Source: Paenibacillus harenae
Lineage (GTDB): Bacteria > Bacillota > Bacilli > Paenibacillales > Paenibacillaceae
Length of the DNA stretch: 64,000 nt
Assembly (NCBI RefSeq): GCF_030812415.1
Contig: NZ_JAUSST010000003.1
Coordinates: 124,001-188,000, forward strand
Direction: 5' to 3'
Below the pieces are notes generated by a model. It worked only from the letters and a program-made list of their open reading frames with translations. It did no database searches and was not told where the DNA came from. Below are positions 36,058 through 44,725 of this stretch, piece by piece. The translations under genes and the position numbers were made by a program. Every line of letters begins with the position of its first letter. The first letter of the stretch is position 1.

Positions 36058-36936
36058 ATGGAAGATCTAATTAGAAACGTGGATTGGTTGGAAAAGAGCA
36101 AGGCAGCGGATTCGCTGTTAGACAATAGCAGCTCGATTACTTTAATGCCTTTGGATGCGGGGCTTGAAGCGGAAGTAACAAAGATTTGCTCAGGCGATTC
36201 CAGCTATGTGCTTAAAGTATGGAATCGATCATCAAAGCCCAATGTTGGTAATCAGTACAGGCTGTTAGAGGCGCTCTACAATCAAGGAATACCCGTCTCG
36301 CAACCTCTAGGCTGGGGTATCGACAAAGAGATGAATCAGGTATTGTTGACAAGCTATGACGGGACTCCAATTAGGAAAGTAAATCAATCTTCCCTCAAAA
36401 AACTCGCGAAAATATTATCCAGCATACACAGCTATCCTTTAGAAAATTTGGATGCATCGATACTTCAGAGCTATGACTTTGTCGGTTATTTTTACCCGTC
36501 GATAGAAGAGCATTTGGATATAAAGGATTTACTGAATAAACTCTTGGAACGTAGCAGCTTCAAACAAGGCGCGCTCATTCATGGCGATTATAACTTGGGC
36601 AATATACTTGTGAACGAAGGGAAATATACGATTATCGATTGGACCAACGGCCAACTTGGAGATCCAAGGTACGATTTGGCGTGGTCCGTTGTTTTAATAA
36701 GGATTTATGTGGGGGAAAGGCATGGTTCTGTCTATGAATCGGCCTGTCTTACTGAAAGTGGATTCACCAAAGAAGAGCTAGAGCTATTCGAGGCCATCGC
36801 TTGCTTGAGGTGGATCTTGCTTAATCGAATTGCTGACGACCTGCCAAGAGGGAAGGACACCCTGGTAAGGGTGAAGAGCATTTTGAAGAACAATGTGTAT
36901 TTAGATGAAAGCTTACTTATAGAGGTGAAGAAATGA
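36058..36936 (+). CDS. Aminoglycoside-phosphotransferase-family kinase
   Basis: 292 aa, GAAAGGTTG before ATG. Kinase-fold motifs: SYVLKVW as ATP Lys strand, LLTSYDGTPI, HGDYNLGNILVNEGKYTIIDWTNGQLGDPRYDLAW with the catalytic Asp (about 176) and Asn, and the metal Asp in IIDW. The short N-lobe and TNGQLGDPRYDLA tail fit APH/choline-kinase-like enzymes. Overlaps the next GNAT gene by 4 nt (ATGA), so the two are probably translated together. Confidence 0.9.
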   Translation: MEDLIRNVDWLEKSKAADSLLDNSSSITLMPLDAGLEAEVTKICSGDSSYVLKVWNRSSKPNVGNQYRLLEALYNQGIPVSQPLGWGIDKEMNQVLLTSYDGTPIRKVNQSSLKKLAKILSSIHSYPLENLDASILQSYDFVGYFYPSIEEHLDIKDLLNKLLERSSFKQGALIHGDYNLGNILVNEGKYTIIDWTNGQLGDPRYDLAWSVVLIRIYVGERHGSVYESACLTESGFTKEELELFEAIACLRWILLNRIADDLPRGKDTLVRVKSILKNNVYLDESLLIEVKK

Positions 36937-37424
36937 TTCGGATTATTGATATTAGGGAAAGACCAGATTTGCAAAAGGCCGCTGTTGATTATTTTTGGCA
37001 GCGATGGGGTTCGGATTCGAATCGGAACTTTTATCGGGATTGCATAGAAAGATCCTGTGATACACAGTGTGATGTTCCGAGATTTTATCTTGCACTTGAG
37101 GACGATCAAATCATTGGAGCATATGCGCTATTGAGAAGCGACTTGAATAGTAGACAAGATCTTTTTCCATGGTTTGCCTGTTTATTTGTAGAACCCGAGC
37201 ATAGGGGGAAGAGAATAGGGGCACTTCTTCAGGATCATGCGATAGTCCAAGCAAGGCAGAAGGGGTATGAGCGTTTATATTTATGTACGGATCTAACTCA
37301 TTATTATGAAAAAACGAACTGGAGCTATATAGGAAAGGGATACTCTATAAGTGATGATGAAACAAGGATTTATGAATATAAGGTAGGGGTGCCTAGTGAC
37401 GATACTTATACGGACGGAAAATGA
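36933..37424 (+). CDS. GNAT family N-acetyltransferase
   Basis: 163 aa, translationally coupled to the kinase. Motif A ACLFVEPEHRGKRIGALLQDH (R-G-K-R-I-G), motif B GYERLYLCTDLTHYYEKTNWSYIG. The opening IIDIRERPDLQKAAVDYFWQRWGSD is typical of a Bacillus/Paenibacillus family of acetyltransferases close to aminoglycoside acetyltransferases. It overlaps the next GNAT by 29 nt. Substrate unknown. Confidence 0.9.
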   Translation: MIRIIDIRERPDLQKAAVDYFWQRWGSDSNRNFYRDCIERSCDTQCDVPRFYLALEDDQIIGAYALLRSDLNSRQDLFPWFACLFVEPEHRGKRIGALLQDHAIVQARQKGYERLYLCTDLTHYYEKTNWSYIGKGYSISDDETRIYEYKVGVPSDDTYTDGK

Positions 37425-37917
37425 AAATGACCACGCTCAAGTGCACCAAGTTAATTTCACTGCTTTTGGCAATCGTGATGATGAAGCGGAATTGGTGGGA
37501 CGCATAAGAACATCACCAAACTTTGTGCCGGAGCTCTCGATTGTTGCAGAAGAAAATGGCGTCATAATTGGACATGTACTACTCAGCAAAGCCGAAGTTA
37601 CCCAGGGAGAGCAGCGTCATGATGTACTTGCTCTAGCGCCAATAGCAGTCAGCCCCAATTATCAGAAGCAAGGTGTAGGAAAACAACTTATTTTTGAAGG
37701 ATTGCAGCGAGGCAAAGAGCTTGGCTATTCCATTGTCTTGCTAATCGGGCATCCGTCTTATTACCCGAGGTTTGGCTTCAAACCAGCCCGGCCGTACGGC
37801 TTAGAGTTAAAGCAATTCGAAGTGCCTGATGATGTTTTTATGGTATGTGAACTGCAAGAGGGTGCACTGAAGAGTATTAAAGGTGAGTTGAAATATCCAG
37901 GCGCCTTCTTCGGATAA
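37396..37917 (+). CDS. GNAT family N-acetyltransferase (YhbS-like)
   Basis: 173 aa; GTG start with AGGGGTG a few nt upstream, overlapping the previous GNAT. Motifs: LLSKAEVT..., LALAPIAVSPNYQKQGVGKQLIFEGL, LGYSIVLLIGHPSYYPRFGFKPARPYGL and MVCELQEGAL, the YhbS signature. Acts on an unknown small molecule or tRNA-like substrate with acetyl-CoA. Confidence 0.92.
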   Translation: MTILIRTENENDHAQVHQVNFTAFGNRDDEAELVGRIRTSPNFVPELSIVAEENGVIIGHVLLSKAEVTQGEQRHDVLALAPIAVSPNYQKQGVGKQLIFEGLQRGKELGYSIVLLIGHPSYYPRFGFKPARPYGLELKQFEVPDDVFMVCELQEGALKSIKGELKYPGAFFG

Positions 37918-37942
37918 AAAACGAAAAGCGAAGTGACCTAAT

Positions 37943-38419
37943 ATGACCATTCAAATAAGAGCGGCTGAATGCAATGAAATACCGATTGTTCATGAAGTCA
38001 TGCGAGCATCTTTCGAAGAGTATCGAAACAAAATATTCCCGCCATCTGGAGCATTGATTGAAGAGATTGACGATATTCATAATAAAATAAGCGACAATGG
38101 CGGAGCAATCTTAGTGTGGAACGGTCAAACTCCTGTGGGGTCTGCTCAATACTACTTCTCAGAGGATTTTATGTACATCGGAAGAGTCGCCGTTATTACG
38201 GAAGCAAGAGGAATAGGAATCGGCAAAAAAATAATGAACTTTCTTGAAGAAAAGGCTTTAGAACACGCTATAGCAGAGGCAAGGATCGAAGTCAGACTAT
38301 CCGTACCTCAAAATATCGAGTTTTATTCAAAACTAAACTATAAGGTAATAGAAGAGCATGAATATCCTCAAGGGACAGATAGATGGTACGTCATGAAGAA
38401 AAATCTGAGTGTACAGTAG
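37943..38419 (+). CDS. GNAT family N-acetyltransferase
   Basis: 158 aa. MTIQIRAAECNEIPIVHEVMRASFEEYRNK..., MYIGRVAVITEARGIGIGKKIMNFLEEKA (R-G-I-G-I-G) and ..NIEFYSKLNYKVIEEHEYPQG. The N-terminus (EYR..I.PPSGAL.E) is typical for a family of Bacillales acetyltransferases. The ribosome site (GAAGTGA) is weak. Third GNAT in a row. Confidence 0.9.
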   Translation: MTIQIRAAECNEIPIVHEVMRASFEEYRNKIFPPSGALIEEIDDIHNKISDNGGAILVWNGQTPVGSAQYYFSEDFMYIGRVAVITEARGIGIGKKIMNFLEEKALEHAIAEARIEVRLSVPQNIEFYSKLNYKVIEEHEYPQGTDRWYVMKKNLSVQ

Positions 38420-38457
38420 GTGAGCCTACAAATAAAAAAGGGGAATAGACCAAATCA

Positions 38458-38862
38458 ATGCAAAACCAACAGCTAACAGGCATCAAGGGATGGTTGTTTT
38501 TTTATGTGCTATTAACGATTTTTACGTTCTTCACTAATACAATGGGTATATTTCTGGAAACAACATTAATATTTCAATTGCATATAGAAGTAAATGCCGA
38601 AAGAATCTATGATGTGGTATCGTACCTGATCCTGAATATTCTAATCGTGATCTCATTGCTGGCTTTAATTAACAAGAAAGTTTATGCGCCAAGCCTTATA
38701 ATTACGATTGAAGTTATCGGAATTATAGTGGGAATAGTTGATTTTTGTTTATCAAATAGAGATATATCAGAATTTATTGATTTGCTTATAGTCGTTATTT
38801 TAGGGATTGTATGGATTTTGTATTTTAAGCATTCAAAGAGAGTGAAATACACTTACCTTTAG
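38458..38862 (+). CDS. DUF2569 family membrane protein
   Basis: 134 aa, AGGGGAA upstream. Starts QQLTGIKGWLFFYVLLTIF, the GIGGWL-like N-terminus of DUF2569 proteins, followed by four predicted membrane spans (about 15-35, 50-70, 78-96, 107-125). Function unknown. Its stop is immediately followed by the duplicated phosphatase fragment. Confidence 0.85.
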   Translation: MQNQQLTGIKGWLFFYVLLTIFTFFTNTMGIFLETTLIFQLHIEVNAERIYDVVSYLILNILIVISLLALINKKVYAPSLIITIEVIGIIVGIVDFCLSNRDISEFIDLLIVVILGIVWILYFKHSKRVKYTYL

Positions 38863-38865
38863 AAG

Positions 38866-38931
38866 TAGTGGTAGCAAAATAGCGATTGGAACACACGGTA
38901 ATGTGATGACGCTGATGATGGGGTATTTCGA
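38866..38931 (+). pseudogene. Duplicated fragment of the histidine phosphatase gene
   Basis: This 66-bp stretch matches 41027-41092 inside the downstream phosphatase gene with five mismatches. It encodes GSKIAIGTHGNVMTLMMGYF, the segment with the second catalytic His, then runs out of homology 80 bp before the diguanylate cyclase start. No other part of the phosphatase gene is present. A partial duplication or a gene broken by rearrangement is implied. Confidence 0.88.
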
Positions 38932-39011
38932 TGGACGGTCGAGGCGCGGTATGCAGGAATTTGTATGTTTTTATCGAATATAGTCACTCTTTAAATGATC
39001 AAACGAAGAGG

Positions 39012-40607
39012 GTGCACACGATAAAAAACCAAATATGGGGTCAAGGACGCAAGGGCCGGATCAAATTTCAAAGCTTGCTCGTGGCTTTGCTTGCGTTCAC
39101 ATTATTAGGCTCGACCATCATCTTAATGGCGGTGTCGATTCGCAAACAGAATGAGACACTAACTGCGACCATACTGCAGAGAAATTTCGAGGGTGCGCGG
39201 AATTTAACGATATCCGTGAATACGATTAAAGACCTTATGTTCCACGAGCTTGGCAGCACAGCTCACTATATAAGTGACGAGAAGATAACGATCGAGGATA
39301 ATCCTCGAATGGTTGGCTCGATGCTTATGGGCAGCCGGCTATTCAACAGTGCGATGATCGTGGATGAATCCGGCATCGTACGGTTTTCGACGCCTGATTC
39401 AGGCTTTGTTTCCGGACAACAACTTGATGACGAGTTGCCGACGCATCCCGTTGGCATCCGAGGCCCTTACGTATCCGAAGCGTTTAATGCTCCGGACGGG
39501 CATCGGATGATTATGGCGGTTCATCCTCTCCGATCGCCAGGTCAGCAGTCTAGCGGATTCGTTGCCGGCTTGATCGATTTGCAGGGACGGAATGTGTTCA
39601 CTGATATGTTCGACCATGCGATCAAGAGCAGTGTGGGAACGTTCGCCTATATCGTTGACAGCCAAGGGGAACTTCTGCTTAACCCAGACGTCCGTAGGGA
39701 GATCAATATCGTACCGGCTAGCATCATTAAAGAAACATTCAAAGACAGAAATTTGCGATCAGCCGTCATCGACAATCAACAAGGGGATGAGTACTTTGTC
39801 GGTTACTTGCAGGTTGTAGGAATAAATTGGGGGATCGTCTTCCAGTCCCCAACGGAGATCGTGAACGAAACGAAACAAACGATCATGAAAACACAGATCG
39901 CCTGGAGTGCGCCGTTTATATTGGTCATCTTGATACTGTCCTTATGGATGGCCCGGAGGCTAGCATCGCCCTTCGTTGCGTTGACAGCAACTGCCCGTAG
40001 GATTGCGGTAGGCGAAAGGGTGGATCGACCGCCGTTCAAGAGCCATTGGAATTACGAGGCTCACCACTTGGCCCTTGCAATGATGAAGGCGGTGCAAGGC
40101 CTGCAGAACGAAGCTGACAAGAAAAGCCTGCAGGCGCGAACGGATCATTTGACAGGACTCGCGAACCGTGCGGGATTAGAGGAATGGCTATCTCTCCATG
40201 ATGGTGAAACAGACGGATATGCGCTAGCCGTTATCGACATCGACCATTTCAAAAGCGTAAATGACAAGTACGGGCATCACAAGGGAGACGAGACACTCGT
40301 CCATCTGGCACGTATTCTGGAGTCGGAATGCCGGAAGGAGGATCTCGTCTGCCGCTTGGGCGGTGAAGAATTCGTAGCCATACTGCCGATGGAAGCCCTC
40401 CGTGGAGGGACAGAGTTGGCTGAGCGTGTGCGCAGTAAGGTGGAAAGTGCCATCAGTCCCACTGGCAAGCCGATAACGGTATCGATTGGGGTGGCCCATT
40501 ATCCTGAGCATGGCCGTGATTTCGAAGAGGTATTCCAAAGGGCGGATGAAGCGCTCTATGAAGCTAAGCGGATAGGACGAAATCGGACGATGGCAACAGC
40601 GGGATGA
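39012..40607 (+). CDS. Membrane-bound diguanylate cyclase with extracytoplasmic sensor
   Basis: About 531 aa from GTG 39012; the ribosome site is poor and an in-frame ATG at 38931 would add residues encoded by the duplicated fragment. First span about 21-41, extracytoplasmic Cache-like domain (about 45-275, with SMLMGSRLFNSAMIVDESG and GTFAYIVDSQGELLLNP), second span about 290-310, HAMP-like linker, then the GGDEF domain: DHLTGLANRAGL, VIDIDHFKSVNDKYGHHKGDE and RLGGEEFVAIL (GGEEF at about 450-454). An inhibitory RxxD site (RKED) lies five residues before it, as in product-inhibited cyclases. Makes c-di-GMP. More GC-rich than its neighbours. Confidence 0.9.
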   Translation: MHTIKNQIWGQGRKGRIKFQSLLVALLAFTLLGSTIILMAVSIRKQNETLTATILQRNFEGARNLTISVNTIKDLMFHELGSTAHYISDEKITIEDNPRMVGSMLMGSRLFNSAMIVDESGIVRFSTPDSGFVSGQQLDDELPTHPVGIRGPYVSEAFNAPDGHRMIMAVHPLRSPGQQSSGFVAGLIDLQGRNVFTDMFDHAIKSSVGTFAYIVDSQGELLLNPDVRREINIVPASIIKETFKDRNLRSAVIDNQQGDEYFVGYLQVVGINWGIVFQSPTEIVNETKQTIMKTQIAWSAPFILVILILSLWMARRLASPFVALTATARRIAVGERVDRPPFKSHWNYEAHHLALAMMKAVQGLQNEADKKSLQARTDHLTGLANRAGLEEWLSLHDGETDGYALAVIDIDHFKSVNDKYGHHKGDETLVHLARILESECRKEDLVCRLGGEEFVAILPMEALRGGTELAERVRSKVESAISPTGKPITVSIGVAHYPEHGRDFEEVFQRADEALYEAKRIGRNRTMATAG

Positions 40608-40631
40608 TCGGGTAAGAAGGGAGACAATCAA

Positions 40632-41231
40632 ATGACAACAATCTATATGGTCAGGCACGCTGAATCTCCATATATGGATGGTAGCGAAAGGACAAGAGGA
40701 CTTTCTGTTGAAGGCAAGAAGAAGGCTCGACAAGCAGCAGATTTGTTAGTAAATGAAGGGATCAATCTGATTGTGTCCAGCCCGTACGCTCGAGCTAAAC
40801 TCACGGTCGAAGGATTGGCTCATAAGCTAAACTTGGATATTATCGAGATTGAAGATTTAAGAGAGCGGCATTTTGCAGACGATGATTATAAGATTTCCGA
40901 AGAGGAGTTTGTGCCGGCGGTCAATCGTATGTTCGAAGATCCTAGTTATGCATTGCCGGGCGGCGAATCCAATTTGGTTTGTCAGAACAGGGCAGTCGCT
41001 GCGCTAAAAACTCTTTTGATAGAACATAATGGCAGCAAAATAGCGATTGGAACACACGGTAATGTGATGACGCTCATGATTGGGTATTTTGACTCGAGTT
41101 TTGGATTCGATTTCTTAATGCAAACCGATAAACCCGACGTGTATAAGCTTGAGTTTGAAGGCTTGGAATTAAAGGCAGTAACACGATTATGGCAAACCCT
41201 AAGGTTTGATGATAAGGATGCAGTAAAATGA
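40632..41231 (+). CDS. Histidine phosphatase family protein
   Basis: 199 aa; AGGGAG before ATG. Motifs YMVRHAESPYMDGSERTRGLSV (Arg-His pair), SSPYARAKLTVEGLAHKL, LRERHFADDDYKI and AIGTHGNVMTLMIGYF with the second His. Substrate unknown; similar proteins dephosphorylate sugars or nucleotides. A 66-bp piece of this gene is repeated 2.1 kb upstream (38866). Starts 24 nt after the diguanylate cyclase stop, so it could be co-transcribed with it. Confidence 0.9.
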   Translation: MTTIYMVRHAESPYMDGSERTRGLSVEGKKKARQAADLLVNEGINLIVSSPYARAKLTVEGLAHKLNLDIIEIEDLRERHFADDDYKISEEEFVPAVNRMFEDPSYALPGGESNLVCQNRAVAALKTLLIEHNGSKIAIGTHGNVMTLMIGYFDSSFGFDFLMQTDKPDVYKLEFEGLELKAVTRLWQTLRFDDKDAVK

Positions 41232-41306
41232 TTATGATTTTTTGCTAACCTCTCAGGATCGGAAATCCCGCTTACTGTTCACGCTTACTACAACGGTCTA
41301 TAGGAA

Positions 41307-41456
41307 ATGAACAGAACGAGAGAAGGTCAACTGAGCTTGAGTTCAATGAGCCCAGAAGAACTCGATATTAAATTATCAAGTACTAGGGTAGATCGATTTA
41401 TCTGTATTTATTCTATTAAGAGGAACAAAATATTTATTAATGATATTCGCCTTTGA
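41307..41456 (+). CDS. Short possible ORF, 49 aa
   Basis: A basic 49-residue frame opening MNRTREGQLSLSSMSPEELD, with AGG close upstream. Protein-like composition but no homologue I know. The surrounding 326-nt gap (41232-41557) shows no terminator or other feature. It may be a gene remnant. Low certainty. Confidence 0.25.
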   Translation: MNRTREGQLSLSSMSPEELDIKLSSTRVDRFICIYSIKRNKIFINDIRL

Positions 41457-41557
41457 ATGGGTTACAATTCCATTTGAGGGCTGTTTTTATTTAGCTGAAA
41501 AGGACGATATTGGTTGCCGTGATTCGTAATGTGATCACATGGTAAGGAAGGGATGCA

Positions 41558-42064
41558 ATGAGAGCTAGAATAACGAAAGCGGATCTTGAATCGTCACAGC
41601 TCAGCTGGAAATGTATCGAACCCATGCTGCTCTCTGTTCGGGGCAAAGATTTAGCGTCGAAAGCAGCAGTCTATGACCAACTGAACGAAGGGCAGCGCGC
41701 TCTATATTTATTTTATGCTTTTCATAACCATGTCCATTCTGTCGCCGAGTTCTATTGGTTCGCAGCCTATTCGATTATTGAACTCAAGTCGTGGGACGGA
41801 TTGAAAAACGGACTAAGGTATCTAAATAACATGGAGCTCGTGCAATTACTGGAGCAGATTGAGCGGCTAATTGAAAGTGAAAACAAGCTAGGCGAGCAAT
41901 GGGCGATGCCCAATCCATCCGATATAGCGGTAGATAACGAATTATTTCAAGAAGCGGAGAAATTATTTTGTAGCTATAAATTAGCTGCCGAAGAGGCAAT
42001 TGCTAAGTTGAACGGAATCATTCTTAGCAACCCGGATGACTTTATAGAGATGGAAACTGATTGA
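41558..42064 (+). CDS. Hypothetical protein, 168 aa
   Basis: GGAAGGGATG before ATG. Entirely helical soluble protein: QLSWKCIEPMLLSVRGKD, then ALYLFYAFHNHVHSVAEFYWFAAYSI, then a long charged helix with LLEQIERLIESENKL. The FYAFHNHVHSVAEFYWF motif appears in an uncharacterised Bacillales family. The stop overlaps the upstream edge of the next gene. No catalytic residues can be named. Confidence 0.6.
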   Translation: MRARITKADLESSQLSWKCIEPMLLSVRGKDLASKAAVYDQLNEGQRALYLFYAFHNHVHSVAEFYWFAAYSIIELKSWDGLKNGLRYLNNMELVQLLEQIERLIESENKLGEQWAMPNPSDIAVDNELFQEAEKLFCSYKLAAEEAIAKLNGIILSNPDDFIEMETD

Positions 42065-42087
42065 GCCATGAGGAAGGGACGAGGACA

Positions 42088-42483
42088 TTGATTACTTATT
42101 CAGAGAACAAGACGCTTCATGCGTCGGAAGTAGCTGAAGTATTCAGAACTTCAGGCATTAAAAGACCTTACGAAGACCTAGGGCGAATCCAAAGGATGAT
42201 AGATAATGCCGATATTACGATAAGCGCATGGGATGATAACAAGTTAATTGGGATTGCCAGAGCACTGACGGATTACTCCTATTGTTGCTACTTATCCGAT
42301 CTAGCCGTAGATCAGAAATACCAGCATCAAGGAATCGGCAAAGCATTAGTTCGTAAACTGCAAGCCGTACTTGGAGATGAAACCTCACTCGTGTTGCTTT
42401 CAGCGCCCGGGGCAGTCGACTTCTATCCTCGAATCGGGTTCGAAAAATCGGAAAGAGCCTTCGTTATCGCTAGAAAGAAATAA
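42088..42483 (+). CDS. GNAT family N-acetyltransferase
   Basis: 131 aa from TTG 42088 (AGGAAGGG 9 nt upstream); the in-frame TTG at 42061 would add nine residues not expected in the family. Motifs: VFRTSGIKRPYEDLGRIQRMID, SAWDDNKLIGIARALTDYSYCCYLSDLAV, QKYQHQGIGKALVRKL and SAPGAVDFYPRIGFEK. A well-defined Firmicutes acetyltransferase group of unknown substrate. Confidence 0.9.
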   Translation: MITYSENKTLHASEVAEVFRTSGIKRPYEDLGRIQRMIDNADITISAWDDNKLIGIARALTDYSYCCYLSDLAVDQKYQHQGIGKALVRKLQAVLGDETSLVLLSAPGAVDFYPRIGFEKSERAFVIARKK

Positions 42484-42526
42484 AACATATGTGAGCGAAT
42501 AGCCAAAATGAAAGGAAACCGACTGA

Positions 42527-43093
42527 TTGACAGAAACCATGATATTAAGGGACAAGTTAATTGAGATCCTGCTGACAAAAGAGAACCTGCTCAGAGATCT
42601 ACGCATCATACAAAAGTTAGGTCTTCCAAGTTGGTGCATAGCAGCGGGCTATGTGCGCAATCATGTATGGGATTACTTGCATGGCTATGTGGAAGCCACT
42701 CCGTTAAACGATGTGGATATTCTCTATTACGATTCGAACGATGTTGAGGAACAGGCAGAGAAGAGATGGGAATCTATCTTATTCGAGAATTACCCACAAT
42801 ACAATTGGTCGGTAAAAAACCAGGCTAGAATGCATCTTCGTAACCATGCAGAGCCATACCGCTCTGTAGAGGATGCGATGAAAAGATGGCCCGAGACGGT
42901 TACGGCCGTAGGAATATATCTGAATTCATACGACCAGATCGAAGTTATCACGCCGCATGGGTTAGATGATTTGTTCGGCCTTGTTATAAAGAGAAGCCCA
43001 TATTTTCAGGATAAAAAATATTTCTATCGAAGAGTTGAGAGCAAGGGATGGCTTAAAACCTGGCCTCGGTTAAAGCTGATAGATGAATTTTAG
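42527..43093 (+). CDS. Nucleotidyltransferase family protein (YitI-like/DUF925)
   Basis: 188 aa, TTG start after AAAGGAAAC. Characteristic WCIAAGYVRNHVWDYLHGY, then PLNDVDILYYDSND, the G-x-V-R...D-V-D-I-x-Y pattern of the DUF925/nucleotidyltransferase family, then RMHLRNHAEPYRSVEDAMKRWPETVTAVGIYL. Adenylyltransfer to a small molecule is inferred from the fold, not shown. Standing next to GNAT and VOC genes. Confidence 0.88.
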   Translation: MTETMILRDKLIEILLTKENLLRDLRIIQKLGLPSWCIAAGYVRNHVWDYLHGYVEATPLNDVDILYYDSNDVEEQAEKRWESILFENYPQYNWSVKNQARMHLRNHAEPYRSVEDAMKRWPETVTAVGIYLNSYDQIEVITPHGLDDLFGLVIKRSPYFQDKKYFYRRVESKGWLKTWPRLKLIDEF

Positions 43094-43107
43094 GAGGATG
43101 ATGTGGA

Positions 43108-43488
43108 ATGGAGATGGAGAAGGCAAAATTGTCTGGGCCAACAATGGTGCTTCTTGTAAGAAGCATTGAAGAATCTGTAGCCTTTTATCAAAAAATTGGA
43201 TTTCAGTATGAGTTGGTAGGCGGACCGGAGGTGCAGCATGTGCATATGTCGAGGGATTCGGTAACGTTCATCCTTCATCAAGCGAAGAAGGTGGAGGATG
43301 TTAGACCATTCTCCTCCGTACGGGGGGGCTTATACTTCGATGCATTTTGTTACACGGATGTGCGTGCATTGTTGGAAGAGGTTCAAGCTGCGGGAGTCAC
43401 TGTAGTCAGAGGGCCAGACCTTAATGAATTCTTTAGCGAATTTACAATCGAAGACGTGGACGGTTATCGGATTGCCTTTGGCGGGTAG
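43108..43488 (+). CDS. VOC family protein (single domain)
   Basis: 126 aa, AGGAGG 10 nt before ATG 43108 (ATG 43114 is possible). TMVLLVRSIEESVAFYQKIGFQYELVGG begins the fold; FTIEDVDGYRIAFGG ends it. MSRDSVTFILHQ lies in the middle. One glyoxalase/bleomycin-type unit; ligand unknown. Confidence 0.85.
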   Translation: MEMEKAKLSGPTMVLLVRSIEESVAFYQKIGFQYELVGGPEVQHVHMSRDSVTFILHQAKKVEDVRPFSSVRGGLYFDAFCYTDVRALLEEVQAAGVTVVRGPDLNEFFSEFTIEDVDGYRIAFGG

Positions 43489-43519
43489 TCATGTTGAAGC
43501 ATGAGGTGAACGAGAGACA

Positions 43520-44176
43520 ATGATTAAAGCGTTGATTTTTGATTTTGACGGCACAATTATTGATACCGAGACACCGTGGTACTTCGCTTTCCAAGAGGTA
43601 TACGGTAATTATGGGCTAGAGCTTCCGTTAGCGTTATGGGGCAAGTGCATTGGAACAACATTCGCAGAGTTCGATCCTTATGAGTATTTAGAGCAGTGTT
43701 TGAACAGACCCATTGATCGCGACGACATTACAACTAGATCGAAAGAGTACTACAAGAAGCATATGGACAAGCAAGAGCTGCGTGAGGGCGTTCGGGACTA
43801 CCTATCACTGGCTAAGCTTAAGGGGCTTCGCATTGCGATCGCCTCCAGCTCTTCGCTGGGATGGATTCAAAGGTATTTGGAAAAATACGAGCTCGACGAT
43901 TCATTCGACATCATCGTTGCCAGAGATCATGTTGGGCAAGTGAAGCCTAACCCGGAACTGTATTTGAAGGCAATCGAACTGCTTGGCATCGAACCGACGG
44001 AAGCCATAGCGATTGAGGATTCGTTGAATGGCCTTAAAGCTGCGAAGGCTGCTGGGCTCTATTGCGTTGTTACGCCGAATGACGTAACGAAAACGATGAA
44101 TTTTGAAAATCACGATGTGCGGGTTGATTCTCTGAACCAATTGAGCTTAGATCGATTGCTTGCTACATTCCGTTAA
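43520..44176 (+). CDS. HAD family hydrolase (beta-phosphoglucomutase-like)
   Basis: 218 aa. Motif I LIFDFDGTIIDTE (nucleophile Asp8, general acid Asp10), motif II IAIASSSSLGWIQ, motif III Lys in GQVKPNPELYLKA, and motif IV AIAIEDSLNGLKAAKAAG. The C1 cap with WGKCIGTTFAEFDP places it in the beta-phosphoglucomutase/phosphoglycolate-phosphatase-like group. Sugar-phosphate or nucleotide phosphatase activity is likely. Confidence 0.93.
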   Translation: MIKALIFDFDGTIIDTETPWYFAFQEVYGNYGLELPLALWGKCIGTTFAEFDPYEYLEQCLNRPIDRDDITTRSKEYYKKHMDKQELREGVRDYLSLAKLKGLRIAIASSSSLGWIQRYLEKYELDDSFDIIVARDHVGQVKPNPELYLKAIELLGIEPTEAIAIEDSLNGLKAAKAAGLYCVVTPNDVTKTMNFENHDVRVDSLNQLSLDRLLATFR

Positions 44177-44197
44177 TGGACAGGAGGCATGAGTCGC

Positions 44198-44698
44198 GTG
44201 GTTGTTGATACGAATGTTGTTATTAAAAAAGCGGTTCCTGAGGATGCAGCAATTATACTGGATTTATGGCAGACCTCTGCGAGGTGGCTGTTAGCGAACG
44301 GCATTAAACAGTGGCGGCCGGAGCACTTTCATCTTGAGAAAGTTTTCAAGTTTATGAACGATGGCTCGAATATGTATTTGGCAGAAATGAATGGAGTGGC
44401 AGTAGGAACTTATGTGATTACATGGGCGGATCCTAACATCTGGCAAGAGCTCGATAGTAAGGATGCGGGCTATATTCACAAGTTTGCAGTGAATAGGGAC
44501 TATAAAGGCGCAGGAATTGGCAGTTATCTGATACGTTGTGCGGAAGAACAGATACGACAGAGCGGACGCTCTTTGGTCAGGCTCGACTGTATGGCGGCTA
44601 ATCCCAGGCTTAATCAATATTATCGTGATCTAGGGTTCAGTTATGTGAGAAGCATTGATGGCGAAGGCTGGAGCGCTAACCTGTACGAGAAGAAGTAA
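44198..44698 (+). CDS. GNAT family N-acetyltransferase
   Basis: 166 aa from GTG 44198, with AGGAGG 10 nt upstream; ATG 44189 is too close to that site. Motifs: ILDLWQTSARWLLANGIKQW, GYIHKFAVNRDYKGAGIGSYLIRCAEE (K-G-A-G-I-G), and VRLDCMAANPRLNQYYRDLGF. The QTSARWLLANGIKQW pattern is common in Bacillales acetyltransferases. Substrate unknown. Confidence 0.9.
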   Translation: MVVDTNVVIKKAVPEDAAIILDLWQTSARWLLANGIKQWRPEHFHLEKVFKFMNDGSNMYLAEMNGVAVGTYVITWADPNIWQELDSKDAGYIHKFAVNRDYKGAGIGSYLIRCAEEQIRQSGRSLVRLDCMAANPRLNQYYRDLGFSYVRSIDGEGWSANLYEKK

Positions 44699-44725
44699 GG
44701 AAGATACATATAGGAGGGCGTACAT

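Noticed and set aside
40881..41231. Transposon around the diguanylate cyclase
   Set aside because: No terminal inverted repeats, target-site duplication or transposase; only one short duplicated gene fragment.
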